In this document: positions 5,531-12,831 of the stretch, one piece after another
Layout of the letters: each line of letters starts with the position of its first letter
Position numbering within the stretch: position 1 is the stretch's first letter
Assembly (NCBI GenBank): GCA_903872875.1
Contig: CAIQMJ010001267.1
Span: forward strand, 1 to 13,474
Reading direction: 5' to 3'
Length of the DNA stretch: 13,474 bases
Source: an uncultured Variovorax sp.
GTDB taxonomy: Bacteria; Pseudomonadota; Gammaproteobacteria; Burkholderiales; Burkholderiaceae_C
The notes under the pieces: model-generated
What the model saw: only the letters and a program-made list of their open reading frames with translations
The model's database searches: none
Told to the model about the DNA's origin: nothing
Program-made: the position numbers and the translations under genes

Positions 5531-6535
5531 TCAATTCCTCCGTGCCACGCCATCCGTGCGCTCGATCCGCACCACGTCGCCCTTGTCGCCACCCAGGCGC
5601 AGCTCTGCCGCGCCAAAGAGGCGATCCACGATGTAGTACGGCGAGCGGAAGCGGTAGTTCACCAGTTGCCCGTCGCCTTCCGGCCCTATTACGAACAGCG
5701 GCGGCAGTTCGCCTTGCGCGATGCCGGCGGGGAACTGGATATAGACCTTCTGCCCGTCGTCGAAGGCGCGCAACGGCTTCCACGACGGACTACTGCCGCT
5801 GATCGCGTAGCGGAAGCGCAGGTTCTCCAGCGCCAGCCCGGTATCGACCGGCGCGGCGGCGCTGGCCGCCTGCGCCTGACGCTGCAAGGCCAGCATTCGG
5901 TCGCGCGGGTACTCCCAGGACACCGATGCCATCCACGTCTTTTCCGTCGAGGACAGCTCCAGCAGGTACGTCCTGCGGCTGGTGGTGATGACGAGATTGG
6001 TCTTGAGGCCAGAGCGGATGGGTTTAACCAGCACGTTCACGCGCAAGTCGGCGCCGTTACCGCTGGACGTGTCGCCCACGATCCAGCGCACGGTATCGCC
6101 GGCGGCCACCGTCACCAGTTCCTCGCCCGGTTGCAAGGCAATCACGGTCACGCGGCCCACGGCCGCATAGACTTGGTAGAGCGCGCCATCGGTGAAGGGC
6201 CACACCTGAATCGCGTTGACATAGCCCTCGCGCGTGGGCGCGACGCGGGCCTCGGCATTGGCGCGCGAGACGCGCACCTTCTCGTCTGCCGGTTCCGGCG
6301 CGGGTTTGGCATCTTCCGCCTCGGGCACGGGCTTCAACTGGGCTGGCATCGGCAGCACCTCGGGCACGGCCACCACCTCCACCGGCGCGGGCGGCTCTGG
6401 CAGCGGCTGGGCCTGCACCGGCTCATCGAGCGAGATCACAGGCGGCGGCTTGCCTTGCGTGGCGCAGCCCGCGAACAAGACCGTCGAGGCCAGCAGGATC
6501 ACCGGCAAAGCGGTTTTACGGAAAAGATCATTCAT
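5531..6535 (-). CDS. trbG: TrbG, VirB9-like channel lipoprotein
   Basis: A 334-residue outer-membrane-associated component of the mating channel, the counterpart of VirB9. The N-terminus is a lipoprotein signal with lipobox LFAGC (Cys24). Lipid modification would anchor it in the outer membrane, a role shared with VirB7 in other systems. A Pro/Glu/Ala-rich spacer (30-90) leads into the TrbG/VirB9/CagX domain: VNAIQVWPFTDGALYQVYAAVGRVTVIALQPGEEL at about 106-140, then FRYAISG...WKPLRAFDDGQKVYIQFP at 241-269 and YYIVDRLFGAAELRLG at the end. The open frame continues upstream into trbF territory. ATG 6535 is chosen for the signal peptide, the AAGGAG ribosome site seven bases ahead, and the ATGA overlap with the trbF stop. 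Confidence 0.95.
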   Translation of the reverse strand: MNDLFRKTALPVILLASTVLFAGCATQGKPPPVISLDEPVQAQPLPEPPAPVEVVAVPEVLPMPAQLKPVPEAEDAKPAPEPADEKVRVSRANAEARVAPTREGYVNAIQVWPFTDGALYQVYAAVGRVTVIALQPGEELVTVAAGDTVRWIVGDTSSGNGADLRVNVLVKPIRSGLKTNLVITTSRRTYLLELSSTEKTWMASVSWEYPRDRMLALQRQAQAASAAAPVDTGLALENLRFRYAISGSSPSWKPLRAFDDGQKVYIQFPAGIAQGELPPLFVIGPEGDGQLVNYRFRSPYYIVDRLFGAAELRLGGDKGDVVRIERTDGVARRN

Positions 6536-7236
6536 GGCTTGGCTCCTTCGGAAGAATCCAGTTCGCGGCTCCACGACAGGCCGTTGACGTAGATGCCCAG
6601 GGGGTTCTTGCGCAGGCGTTCTTCGGTGCGCGGCGGCTGAAGCACGATGGACACCACTGCCGTCCACCGCTCCAAGCCCGCCGCGGCGCCGTTGACGTAG
6701 CGGCGTTCCGTCCAGCGAACGTTGAAAGACGTGTCGCTGGCGCGCACGACGCTGGTGATCTGCACCGTCACCGACTCCTTGCCGATGCGCGCGAACGGGT
6801 CGTTGACCCGTGCGTAGTCGTTGAGCACGGCCGCGCCCTTGTCGGTCGTGTAGTCGTAGGCGTCGAGCCAGTTCTGCCGCACCACGATGGGGTCGATGGA
6901 CAGCGAGCGCACCAGCGTCACGAAGCGCGCGATGTGGTACGCGGTCTGCGCATCGTTGGGCCGGTACGGCGTGGCGGCTTCGCCCACGGCGCGCACTTGG
7001 CCCGCGTTGTCCACCTCTACGACGTAGGGCGTCACGAAGGACTGCGCCGAGCGCCACACCAGGCCGCCGGCCATCAACAGCGCGAGCGTGAGGCAGCCGA
7101 AGGCCATCAGCCGCCAGTTCTTCGCCTGCACGCGCGGCGTTCCGATACGGTCGTCCCACACCTGGCCGGCAGCTTGGTACGGCGTGGCAGGCTGCGGCGT
7201 GTCGGCGTAGCGCACCTGCGGTTTCTTGAATCGCAT
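6532..7236 (-). CDS. trbF: TrbF, VirB8-like inner-membrane protein
   Basis: A 234-residue bitopic inner-membrane protein equivalent to VirB8, which helps nucleate the type IV secretion channel. A 42-residue cytoplasmic segment, with RYADTPQPATPYQAAGQVWDDRIG as in other TrbF proteins, precedes one membrane helix (about 43-62). A periplasmic NTF2-like domain follows, with TPYVVEVDNAGQVRAVG (69-85), the DPIVVRQNWLDAYDYTTDKGA stretch (115-135), and WTAVVSIVLQPPRTEERLRKNPLGIYV near the end. ATG 7236 has a strong AAGGAG ribosome site. It starts 12 bases after the trbL stop, and its TGA overlaps the trbG start. Confidence 0.94.
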   Translation of the reverse strand: MRFKKPQVRYADTPQPATPYQAAGQVWDDRIGTPRVQAKNWRLMAFGCLTLALLMAGGLVWRSAQSFVTPYVVEVDNAGQVRAVGEAATPYRPNDAQTAYHIARFVTLVRSLSIDPIVVRQNWLDAYDYTTDKGAAVLNDYARVNDPFARIGKESVTVQITSVVRASDTSFNVRWTERRYVNGAAAGLERWTAVVSIVLQPPRTEERLRKNPLGIYVNGLSWSRELDSSEGAKP

Positions 7237-7248
7237 GGTCGGTTCTCC

Positions 7249-8634
7249 TTATGAATCGGAATCGCGCAGGCTCGGCCCCTGGCCGGAGCCGCCGCCATCG
7301 CCACCGCGCAGCGCGTGGGCGGTGGTGGTCGCGGCATGGGTGAGTTGCTGGCGACGATGCAGGCGCTTGGCCCAAGCGGGCTGTTCCTGCGTCTGCGCAG
7401 TAGCGGCGCCGGATGCGGCCTCGCCTGCGGCGCCCTGACCGGATGCCGCGCCCGCGCCGCCATCGGCGGCAGCGCCATTCCAGCCAGCGCGGAAGGGAGC
7501 GGCCATGCGTTGCCCGGCAGCGGAGGCGCGGGATGCAGCCGCGCGTCCGGTGGACTGCGCGCCGGTCTTGGCGACGTTGCCTAGGCCCGCCATCGCGCCC
7601 TTTGCGCCGCCGCCAGCGGCGGCGGAACCGGCCTGGAACGCCGACTTCGCACTGCTGGCCGCCGACGTGGCGGCGCGCGCACCGCTACCGGCCAGCTTGG
7701 CGGCAGCCGGGGCCATGCGCGCGCCAGCAGCCACGGCGCCACCCACGCCCGTCGCGGCGGCGCCGATGGCGACGGCCGTGCCGGCAGCGCCGACAGCAGC
7801 ACCGGCCATTGCGCCAGCGCCGAGCTGCGGCGCACCGGACACGAGGCCCGTGGCGATGCCGGGGCCGAAGATCCCGAGCGCCAGCAAGGTGAGCGAGGCC
7901 AGCATGATGACCAGCGCGTGGTCGATAGACGGCTCGGCGGGATGGACTTGGAACTGAGCGAACAAGCCCGAGCCGATACCGACGATCACGGCCAGCACCA
8001 GAACCTTGACGCCGGAGGCCACCACGTTGCCCAAGACCTTTTCGGCGAGGAACGCGGTCTTGTTCCAGAGCGCGAATGGCACCAGCACGAATCCGGCGAG
8101 CGTGGTCAGCTTGAACTCGATCAGCGTGATGAACAGTTGGATCGCCAGCACGAAGAAGCACAAGACCACGACCAGCCACGCGAGGAACATCACCACGATG
8201 GGGTCGAGGTTCACGAACACTTCGGGAAAGCCCGCCATCTCGCCGATCTGCTCCAGAATCGGCGCCCCGGCGTCGATGCCGGTTTTCGCCAACCGGCCCG
8301 GCTGCAGGAAGTTTTCCATCGTGATGGCCGAGCCGGTGGCGGTGATGCCCAATCCCGCAAACGAGCGGAACACGATGCTGGCCAGCCAGTTGAAGTTATT
8401 GATGATGTAGGCGAAGGCACCGACGTAGAGCACCTTGCGCAGCAGCTTGGCGATCACGTCCTCGCCCTGGCCGGTGGCATGGCTCATGGCCCAATACAGG
8501 CCGGCGATCGTCATGTCGATGACGATCAGCGTGGCCGTGAGGAACGCCACTTCGCCCCGCAGCAGCCCGAAACCCGAGTCGATATAAGCGGCAAAGGTGT
8601 TGAGAAATTGGTCGATGATGGTCACGTCATTCAT
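7249..8634 (-). CDS. trbL: TrbL, VirB6-like polytopic inner-membrane protein
   Basis: A 461-residue polytopic membrane protein of the TrbL/VirB6 family, which forms part of the inner-membrane pore for DNA passage. Hydrophobic segments are visible at about 31-50, 69-90, 147-172, 176-190, 208-225 and 240-265. The last 190 residues are a low-complexity Ala/Gly/Ser-rich tail with regularly spaced Arg and Lys, ending in a more ordered PAWAKRLHRRQQLTHAA block. The tail is known from TrbL proteins of these ICEs and is probably cytoplasmic or flexible. The start ATG 8634 overlaps the stop of the trbK-like gene as ATGA and has a GGAGG ribosome site seven bases ahead. Confidence 0.93.
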   Translation of the reverse strand: MNDVTIIDQFLNTFAAYIDSGFGLLRGEVAFLTATLIVIDMTIAGLYWAMSHATGQGEDVIAKLLRKVLYVGAFAYIINNFNWLASIVFRSFAGLGITATGSAITMENFLQPGRLAKTGIDAGAPILEQIGEMAGFPEVFVNLDPIVVMFLAWLVVVLCFFVLAIQLFITLIEFKLTTLAGFVLVPFALWNKTAFLAEKVLGNVVASGVKVLVLAVIVGIGSGLFAQFQVHPAEPSIDHALVIMLASLTLLALGIFGPGIATGLVSGAPQLGAGAMAGAAVGAAGTAVAIGAAATGVGGAVAAGARMAPAAAKLAGSGARAATSAASSAKSAFQAGSAAAGGGAKGAMAGLGNVAKTGAQSTGRAAASRASAAGQRMAAPFRAGWNGAAADGGAGAASGQGAAGEAASGAATAQTQEQPAWAKRLHRRQQLTHAATTTAHALRGGDGGGSGQGPSLRDSDS

Positions 8635-8963
8635 GGCGTGTCCTCCGGTTCGGCGGGAACGGCCGGCGCCATGCCATCGGCCGGTTCATCGAAGCTCGGC
8701 GGGATCGGCGGCAGGTCGGCCAAGGTCTGGTATTCATCCGGCCCAGCCTGGCCGGAGAAGAAGCGCCGCCGGAAGGCTTCGGCGGCGGCGCGGCAAGCGT
8801 CCTCGCCCGCGGCCTGCCGGTCTGCCGCGCATTGCGCGCGCAATGCCTTCAGCCGCACGGGATCGGCGGCCAGAGCATCGGCAAGGTTGTCGGCCGGCTG
8901 CTTGCCGCAAGCGGCCAGCAGCACGACAAGCACCACAACAGACGGGGCGAGGACGCATCGCAT
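8631..8963 (-). CDS. trbK: TrbK-like entry-exclusion lipoprotein (TrbK-alt type)
   Basis: A 110-residue lipoprotein. The N-terminus MRCVLAPSVVVLVVLLAACGK has a clear lipobox LAAC (Cys19), followed by a conserved-looking helical segment LAADPVRLKALRAQC, a second cysteine in GEDACRAAAEAFRRRFF (54-69), and an acidic Pro-rich tail. Cys45 and Cys57 may form a disulfide. Position between trbJ and trbL matches TrbK, the protein by which RP4-type donors reject further copies of the same plasmid. The sequence fits the group called TrbK-alt better than classical RP4 TrbK. Entry exclusion is inferred from family and position. A GGGAGG ribosome site precedes ATG 8963, which lies 12 bases after the trbJ stop. 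Confidence 0.82.
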   Translation of the reverse strand: MRCVLAPSVVVLVVLLAACGKQPADNLADALAADPVRLKALRAQCAADRQAAGEDACRAAAEAFRRRFFSGQAGPDEYQTLADLPPIPPSFDEPADGMAPAVPAEPEDTP

Positions 8964-8975
8964 GGCGGCCTCCCG

Positions 8976-9701
8976 TCAGTTGCCGTAGAAGTTCACTGAC
9001 TGGGGCGTGTACGGCGTGCCTTCGCCCAGGAAACGCCGCCGCACTTCGCGGGCGCGCTCCGTGGCTGCCGCCTGCCGCGCCAGCTCCAGCGACGCCGCCC
9101 GGTCTTGCGTGATCTGGAGCCGCTGCGATTGGATCGACTGCTTGGCCTGCAAGGCCAGCAACTGATTCATGGCCTGCATCGCCTGCAACGCACCTTCGGC
9201 CGACTGGCTCTTGCCAACGAGATCGGCCAGCACGCTTTCGTCTTCGCCCAGGTTCTGCGACACCTGGGCCTGCATCTGCATAGTGGTCTGCAAGCCGTTG
9301 AGCGTGTTCCGCCAACGCTCCTGCGCGTCGCGGTACATCTGGTCGCCGCTGACGGTGGCGGCGTACTGCTCGGGATAAAGGCGCGCGAACTCCCGATCGA
9401 GGTTCGTCACGTCGTAGGCCAAGCCGCGCGCCTGGGCGATCAGCCGCTCGGTCGTCGCCAGATTGGCGCGCAACTGGTTCACCACGCTGGACGGCAGGCT
9501 GGCGAGGTTGCGCGCCTGGTTCATCAGCATCTGCGCTTCGTTCTGGAGCTGCTGGATCTGGTTGTTGATCTGCTCCAGCGTGCGGATCGCGGTCAGCGTG
9601 TTCTGCACGAGGTTCGTGGGATCGACCACGACCCATTGCGCATGGGCGGTGGCGGTGCAAAGCATGGCCGCGATGGCGGCGGCGACAAGACGCTTTTTCA
9701 T
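8976..9701 (-). CDS. trbJ: TrbJ, VirB5-like periplasmic conjugation protein
   Basis: A 241-residue secreted protein. Residues 1-21 are a Sec signal peptide (MKKRLVAAAIAAMLCTATAHA). The mature protein starts QWVVVDPTNLVQNTL, the characteristic TrbJ/VirB5 opening, followed by long Gln/Asn/Leu-rich helices with coiled-coil character (TLEQINNQIQQLQNEAQ at 41-57, and most of 150-215). The end VRRRFLGEGTPYTPQSVNFYGN is typical of TrbJ in Tn4371-like ICEs. VirB5 proteins act in the periplasm and at the pilus tip in assembly and recipient contact. The start overlaps the trbE stop as ATGA, and a TGGAG ribosome site precedes it. Confidence 0.94.
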   Translation of the reverse strand: MKKRLVAAAIAAMLCTATAHAQWVVVDPTNLVQNTLTAIRTLEQINNQIQQLQNEAQMLMNQARNLASLPSSVVNQLRANLATTERLIAQARGLAYDVTNLDREFARLYPEQYAATVSGDQMYRDAQERWRNTLNGLQTTMQMQAQVSQNLGEDESVLADLVGKSQSAEGALQAMQAMNQLLALQAKQSIQSQRLQITQDRAASLELARQAAATERAREVRRRFLGEGTPYTPQSVNFYGN

Positions 9702-12151
9702 GGCAGGTTCTCCAGAGGTTGGTCAGCGAGGGAACCCGGCGCGAGGCCGGGGAACGAGGGCAGCAGGTCGGCCGCCCAATCGAGGCCGCGATGGCGCAGC
9801 CAGGCGCCCGCGAAGCCGGGTGCGCCGGCGTCCAGCAGCAGGCGGTCTATGTCGCGCTGGTCTTGCGGCGTGGACGCGCCCGCGAAGGCCAGCGCCGCCG
9901 GCCCCAGGTCGAGGTCGAACAGGCGGTTGCCGAGACGGGATTGGTAGTAGTAGTCGCGCTTGGGCTGCGCGGTGGCGACGATTTCGATCTGCCGCCTGTT
10001 GAGGCCGAAGCCCTGGTAGATCGTGCGAATCTGCGGCTCGGTCGCCTGCGGGTTCGGCAAGAAGATGCGGATGGCGCAGCTCTCGATGATCGCGGACGCG
10101 ATGCTGGAGTTCTGGATGTCCGCCAGCGACTGCGTGGCGAAGATGACGCTCACGTTTCGTTTGCGCAGCGTCTTGAGCCACTGGCGGATGCGCGCGGCGA
10201 ACATCGGGTCGTCCAGGAACAGCCAGGACTCATCGAGAATCAGCAGGGTCGGTGCGCCGTCGAAACGCTCATCGAAGCGCGCGAACAGATAGCCCAGAAC
10301 CGACCGCACGGCGGCCGGGCTGGCCATCAATTCCTCCATCTCGAAACACTGCACGTCGGCCGTACCCAGCCGGTCGTGGTCGGCGTCCAGCAGCTTGCCG
10401 TGCGCGCCACCGAGCACGTAGGGCGCGAGTGCCTGGCGCAGCGCGTTCGATTGCAGCAGCACCGACAGGCCGGTCATCGTGCGCTGCTCCAGCGGCGCAC
10501 CGACAAGGCTGCCCAGCGCCGACCAGATGGCCGCCTTCTCGTCGGGTCCGACCGCCACGCCTTCATGCAGCAGCCGGCCTTCCACCCACTCGGCCGCCCA
10601 GGTGCGATAGCCATCGCGCTCGATGCGCGCGAGCGGCTGGAACGCGATGCCGCCATCGACACCCAGGTCGTAGTGCTCGCCGCCCAGCCCGAGGATCGTG
10701 GCGCGCATCGAGCGCCCCATGTCGAATGCGAAGATGCGCGAACGCGGATAGCGGCGAAACTGCATCGCCAACACGGCTAGAAATGCGGATTTGCCCATGC
10801 CGGTCGGGCCGACCACGGCCATGTGCCCCACGTCGCCGATGTGCGTAACAAATCGGAATGGCGTGGCGCCATCGGTGCGGGTGACGATGGCCGGCGGGCC
10901 GTCGAGGTGTTCGTTCTTCTCTGGGCCAGCCCATACCGCCGACAGCGGCATCATGTGCGCCAGGTTCAGCGTCGAGACGATGGGCTGGCGCACGTTCGCG
11001 TATGCATTGCCGGGAAGGGACGACAGCCAGGCATCCACGGCGTTGAGGGTTTCGGGAATGGTGACGAAGCCCCGGCCCTGGATGACGCGCTCCACCATGC
11101 GCAGCTTCTCGTCGGCTACGGCCGGGTCGGCATCGAGCACCGTCACCGTGGCGGTGAGGTAGCCGAAGGCGACTTGATCGCTGCCCAGTTCCTGCAAGGC
11201 GGCATCGGCGTCAGCCGCCTTGTTGCTGGCGTCGGTATCGACCAGCGGGCTTTCCTGCTGGAAGATCGTTTCGCGCAGCAGCGCGACGACGTTCTTGCGC
11301 TTGGCGAACCACTGGCGACGAAGGCGGGAAAGTTCTTTTTCCGCCTCGGCTTTGTCCAGGCAGAGAAAGCGCGTACTCCAGCGGTACGCAAAACCGAGGC
11401 GGTTGAGGTCGTCCAGAATCCCCGGCCAGGTCGAGGTCGGGAAGCCCCGCACCGACACCACGCGCAGGTGCTGGTCGCCAAGCATGGGCGCCAGGCCGCC
11501 GACCAGTGCGGAGTCGGTCAGCAGCGCGTCGATGTGGAACGGCACTTCGGGCACGCCGACGCGATAGCGCCGCGTCGAGATGGTGGCGTGCAGGTAGGTC
11601 AGTGTCTGGCCGTCATCGAGCCAGGCGATTTCCGGCATCACGCCATCGAGCAGGTCAAAGACGCGATCCGTTTCCGCGACGAAGGCTTGCAGCCGCTCGC
11701 GCCAGTCCACGCCGTCGGTGGGCCGGTTCTCGTACAGCATCCCCGCCGCACGGGCGCGCGATTCCTCGGGCGGCAGGTACACCAGCGTCAGGTGATAGCC
11801 GCTCTCGAAGTGGTTGCCTGATTCCTCGAAGGTGGCGCGGCGTTCCTCGTCCACCAGCCACGACAGCGGCTCGGGAAACTCCGAGTGCGGATAGTCGGCA
11901 GCGGGCCGGCGCTCGGCCTCGATGAACAGCGCCCAGCCCGACCCCATGCGACGCAGCGCGTTGTTCAACCGCGCCGACGTGGCGATCAGCTCGCCTTGCG
12001 TCGCGCTGTCGAGGTCAGGCCCACGAAACCGGGCCGTGCGCTGGAAACTGCCGTCCTTGTTCAAGACGATGCCCGGCGCGACCAACCCGGCCCAGGGCAG
12101 CCAGTCGGCGAGCAGCGCCGGGCGCTGGCGGTATTCGGCGAGGTTCAGCAT
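9698..12151 (-). CDS. trbE: TrbE, VirB4-family conjugation ATPase
   Basis: An 817-residue cytoplasmic or membrane-peripheral ATPase that powers pilus assembly and substrate transfer, the counterpart of VirB4. The N-terminal half is the CagE/TrbE domain (from LAEYRQRPALLADWLPWA). The C-terminal half is the ATPase, with Walker A GPTGMGKS (448-455), Walker B LLILDE (636-641) in TLLILDESWLFLDD, and FATQSLADI (671-679) in the expected sensor position. Full length and all key residues are intact. ATG 12151 lies 15 bases after the trbD stop, with a GGGGAGG ribosome site. On the opposite strand there are several long open frames, which are GC-driven shadows of this gene. Confidence 0.96.
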   Translation of the reverse strand: MLNLAEYRQRPALLADWLPWAGLVAPGIVLNKDGSFQRTARFRGPDLDSATQGELIATSARLNNALRRMGSGWALFIEAERRPAADYPHSEFPEPLSWLVDEERRATFEESGNHFESGYHLTLVYLPPEESRARAAGMLYENRPTDGVDWRERLQAFVAETDRVFDLLDGVMPEIAWLDDGQTLTYLHATISTRRYRVGVPEVPFHIDALLTDSALVGGLAPMLGDQHLRVVSVRGFPTSTWPGILDDLNRLGFAYRWSTRFLCLDKAEAEKELSRLRRQWFAKRKNVVALLRETIFQQESPLVDTDASNKAADADAALQELGSDQVAFGYLTATVTVLDADPAVADEKLRMVERVIQGRGFVTIPETLNAVDAWLSSLPGNAYANVRQPIVSTLNLAHMMPLSAVWAGPEKNEHLDGPPAIVTRTDGATPFRFVTHIGDVGHMAVVGPTGMGKSAFLAVLAMQFRRYPRSRIFAFDMGRSMRATILGLGGEHYDLGVDGGIAFQPLARIERDGYRTWAAEWVEGRLLHEGVAVGPDEKAAIWSALGSLVGAPLEQRTMTGLSVLLQSNALRQALAPYVLGGAHGKLLDADHDRLGTADVQCFEMEELMASPAAVRSVLGYLFARFDERFDGAPTLLILDESWLFLDDPMFAARIRQWLKTLRKRNVSVIFATQSLADIQNSSIASAIIESCAIRIFLPNPQATEPQIRTIYQGFGLNRRQIEIVATAQPKRDYYYQSRLGNRLFDLDLGPAALAFAGASTPQDQRDIDRLLLDAGAPGFAGAWLRHRGLDWAADLLPSFPGLAPGSLADQPLENLP

Positions 12152-12166
12152 CGCGGCGTCCTCCCC

Positions 12167-12439
12167 TCACACGTCCAGCAGCGGGCGATGCTTGATGTGT
12201 CGCGCAAAGACCTGCATGAACTGCGGATCGACGCGTGCTCCCCACACCGCCAGCGAATGGCCGACGATCCAGAGCACGGCACCGGGAATCCAGAGTTGCA
12301 GGCCCAGCCCCACAGCGGCAGCCAGCGTGCCGTTGGCAATCGCCACGGTGCGCGGCGCACCGCCCAGCAAGATCGGCTCGGTGAGCGAGCGGTGCAAAGG
12401 CACCTCGAACCCGGCCGCGAAGGTATCCGGGGCGCTCAT
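12167..12439 (-). CDS. trbD: TrbD, VirB3-like inner-membrane protein
   Basis: A 90-residue membrane protein, the VirB3 counterpart in P-type systems. The N-terminus FEVPLHRSLTEPILLGGAPR is the VirB3/TrbD signature, followed by a hydrophobic region (about 32-66) that can form two helices (VAIANGTLAAAVGLGLQLW and IPGAVLWIVGHSLAVWGA). It ends with a short cytoplasmic tail (DPQFMQVFARHIKHRPLLDV). VirB3 proteins work closely with VirB4 and are sometimes fused to it, which fits its place just ahead of trbE. ATG 12439 overlaps the trbC stop as ATGA. No strong ribosome site is visible, so translation is probably coupled to trbC. Confidence 0.92.
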   Translation of the reverse strand: MSAPDTFAAGFEVPLHRSLTEPILLGGAPRTVAIANGTLAAAVGLGLQLWIPGAVLWIVGHSLAVWGARVDPQFMQVFARHIKHRPLLDV

Positions 12440-12831
12440 ACGACAGCCCCGCCGGAGAAGCTGAAGAACGACAGGAAGAAGCTCGAAGCCGCGAATGCGA
12501 TGGTCAGACCGAACACGATCTGGATCAGCTTGCGGAAGCCGCCCGACGTGTCGCCGAAGGCGAGCGCGAGGCCGGTGGCGATGATGATGATGACCGCGAC
12601 GATGCGCGCCACCGGCCCCTGGATGGATTCAAGGATGGATTGCAGCGGGCCTTCCCACGGCATCGAGGAACCGGCGGCCTGCGCGGTTCCGGCCAGGAAC
12701 AGCAGCAGCGCGGCCAGCAGCAGCCCTTGCGCCGCAGGGCGGGCCAGACTGCGCAACCGCGCGAAGCCGGACAGCTCGGCCAGGTGGGAAGGCGGATTTA
12801 CGGAAACACGGAAAGCATGGGCGTGTGTCAT
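12436..12831 (-). CDS. trbC: TrbC, conjugative pilin precursor (VirB2-like)
   Basis: A 131-residue prepilin of the TrbC/VirB2 family. A long N-terminal signal region (1-52, hydrophobic core LLLAALLLFLAGTAQA) probably ends at AQA, leaving a mature pilin of about 79 residues. Two membrane helices (about 74-92 and 103-125) are joined by a basic/polar turn, GDTSGGFRKL. RP4 TrbC is cut at both ends and cyclised; whether this one is cannot be seen. The protein is stored in the inner membrane and assembled into the pilus. ATG 12831 overlaps the trbB stop and has a TTGGAG ribosome site. The first 30 residues make the signal peptide longer than usual, but the ribosome site supports this start. Confidence 0.92.
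   Translation of the reverse strand: MTHAHAFRVSVNPPSHLAELSGFARLRSLARPAAQGLLLAALLLFLAGTAQAAGSSMPWEGPLQSILESIQGPVARIVAVIIIIATGLALAFGDTSGGFRKLIQIVFGLTIAFAASSFFLSFFSFSGGAVV

Noticed and set aside
7918..8988. Long plus-strand open frame of 356 codons opposite trbL and trbK
   Set aside because: It mirrors the codons of clearly recognisable minus-strand genes, has odd composition rich in His, Gln and Arg, and has no ribosome site. It is a GC-driven shadow.
9694..9701. A second TTTTTCAT octamer on the plus strand
   Set aside because: It is simply the trbJ start region read on the other strand (ATG AAA AAG, Met-Lys-Lys of a signal peptide), inside an intact operon, so it is a chance match and not an att site.
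10823..11821. Long plus-strand open frame of 332 codons opposite trbE
   Set aside because: Same reason: trbE is intact with Walker motifs on the minus strand, and the antisense frame resembles no protein family.
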